DNA of 6,514 nucleotides from positions 1 through 6,514 of the forward strand of contig JAEKLK010000064.1 in assembly GCA_019509895.1 (NCBI GenBank), given 5' to 3'. Under the pieces are notes generated by a model. It saw only the letters and a list, made by a program, of their open reading frames with translations. It was not told the origin of the DNA and searched no databases. Source of the stretch: Betaproteobacteria bacterium. GTDB lineage: Bacteria > Pseudomonadota > Gammaproteobacteria > Burkholderiales > SG8-39. The position numbers and the translations under genes are program-made. Shown here piece after piece: positions 6,422 through 6,514 of the stretch (position 1 is the stretch's first letter; every line of letters starts with the position of its first letter).

Positions 6422-6514
6422 ATGCTCGGACGCCTGATGCCCCGCGAGGGCAAGTTCTTCGATCTGTTCAACGCGCACGCCGAGCGGATCGTCCAGGGAG
6501 CGCTCGAGCTCGCG
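6422..6514 (+). CDS. DUF47 family (PhoU-like) protein, 3'-truncated by window edge
   Basis: Only the first 31 codons are present. They read MLGRLMPREGKFFDLFNAHA and then ERIVQGALELA, which is the characteristic opening of DUF47 proteins: the MPREGKFFDLF block starts the first helix of a PhoU-like helical bundle. Full-length members are about 205-215 residues and cytoplasmic. In proteobacteria the gene usually precedes pit, encoding a low-affinity phosphate transporter, and is thought to modulate it; such a gene is expected just past the right edge but cannot be seen here. The ATG is 11 bp after the racemase stop and has no Shine-Dalgarno sequence, but a TAGAAT box lies just upstream. The call rests on a short but distinctive N-terminus. 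Confidence 0.85.
   Translation, partial: MLGRLMPREGKFFDLFNAHAERIVQGALELA

Overview
This is a GC-rich, gene-dense bacterial chromosome fragment with strong G/C bias at third codon positions. The gene types (IclR regulator, short MscS channel, BtuF-like binding protein, HupE/UreJ-family protein, AMACR, DUF47/PhoU-like protein) and the first residues of the DUF47 protein look most like a soil or sediment betaproteobacterium (Burkholderiales-like). That assignment is from memory of similar proteins, not a search. I see no mobile element, tRNA, rRNA, CRISPR array or phage gene.

Layout: (1) 2-709 +, an IclR-family regulator cut by the left edge. (2) 776-1648 +, a minimal MscS-type mechanosensitive channel. 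(3) 1608-2417 -, a cobalamin-binding (BtuF/TroA-fold) protein without signal peptide, converging on and overlapping the MscS gene by 41 bp. (4) 2418-2511, a 94-bp divergent intergenic region with a near-palindrome and a short direct repeat. (5) 2512-3867 +, an exported NHL-type beta-propeller with eight cysteines. (6) 3882-5261 +, an exported HupE/UreJ-family membrane protein whose usual conserved histidines are replaced; a perfect 14-bp hairpin lies over its start. (7) 5271-6410 +, an alpha-methylacyl-CoA racemase with an intact catalytic set. (8) 6422-6514 +, the first 31 codons of a DUF47 (PhoU-like) protein.

Genes 5 to 8 run in the same direction with gaps of 14, 9 and 11 bp, but their functions do not form one obvious pathway. 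The propeller and the HupE/UreJ-like protein are the most plausible functional pair: both are predicted to act in the cell envelope and they are adjacent. The racemase (branched acyl-CoA metabolism) and the DUF47 protein (normally paired with a Pit phosphate transporter) look like separate units. Each start codon of the last three genes is preceded by a -10-like hexamer rather than a ribosome binding site, which suggests independent, perhaps leaderless, transcripts.

The most unusual part of the window is 2418-5261: an uncharacterised beta-propeller next to a HupE/UreJ relative that appears to have lost its canonical metal site but carries five histidines along one face of a C-terminal helix. 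This is a candidate for an undescribed envelope function, not a demonstrated system.
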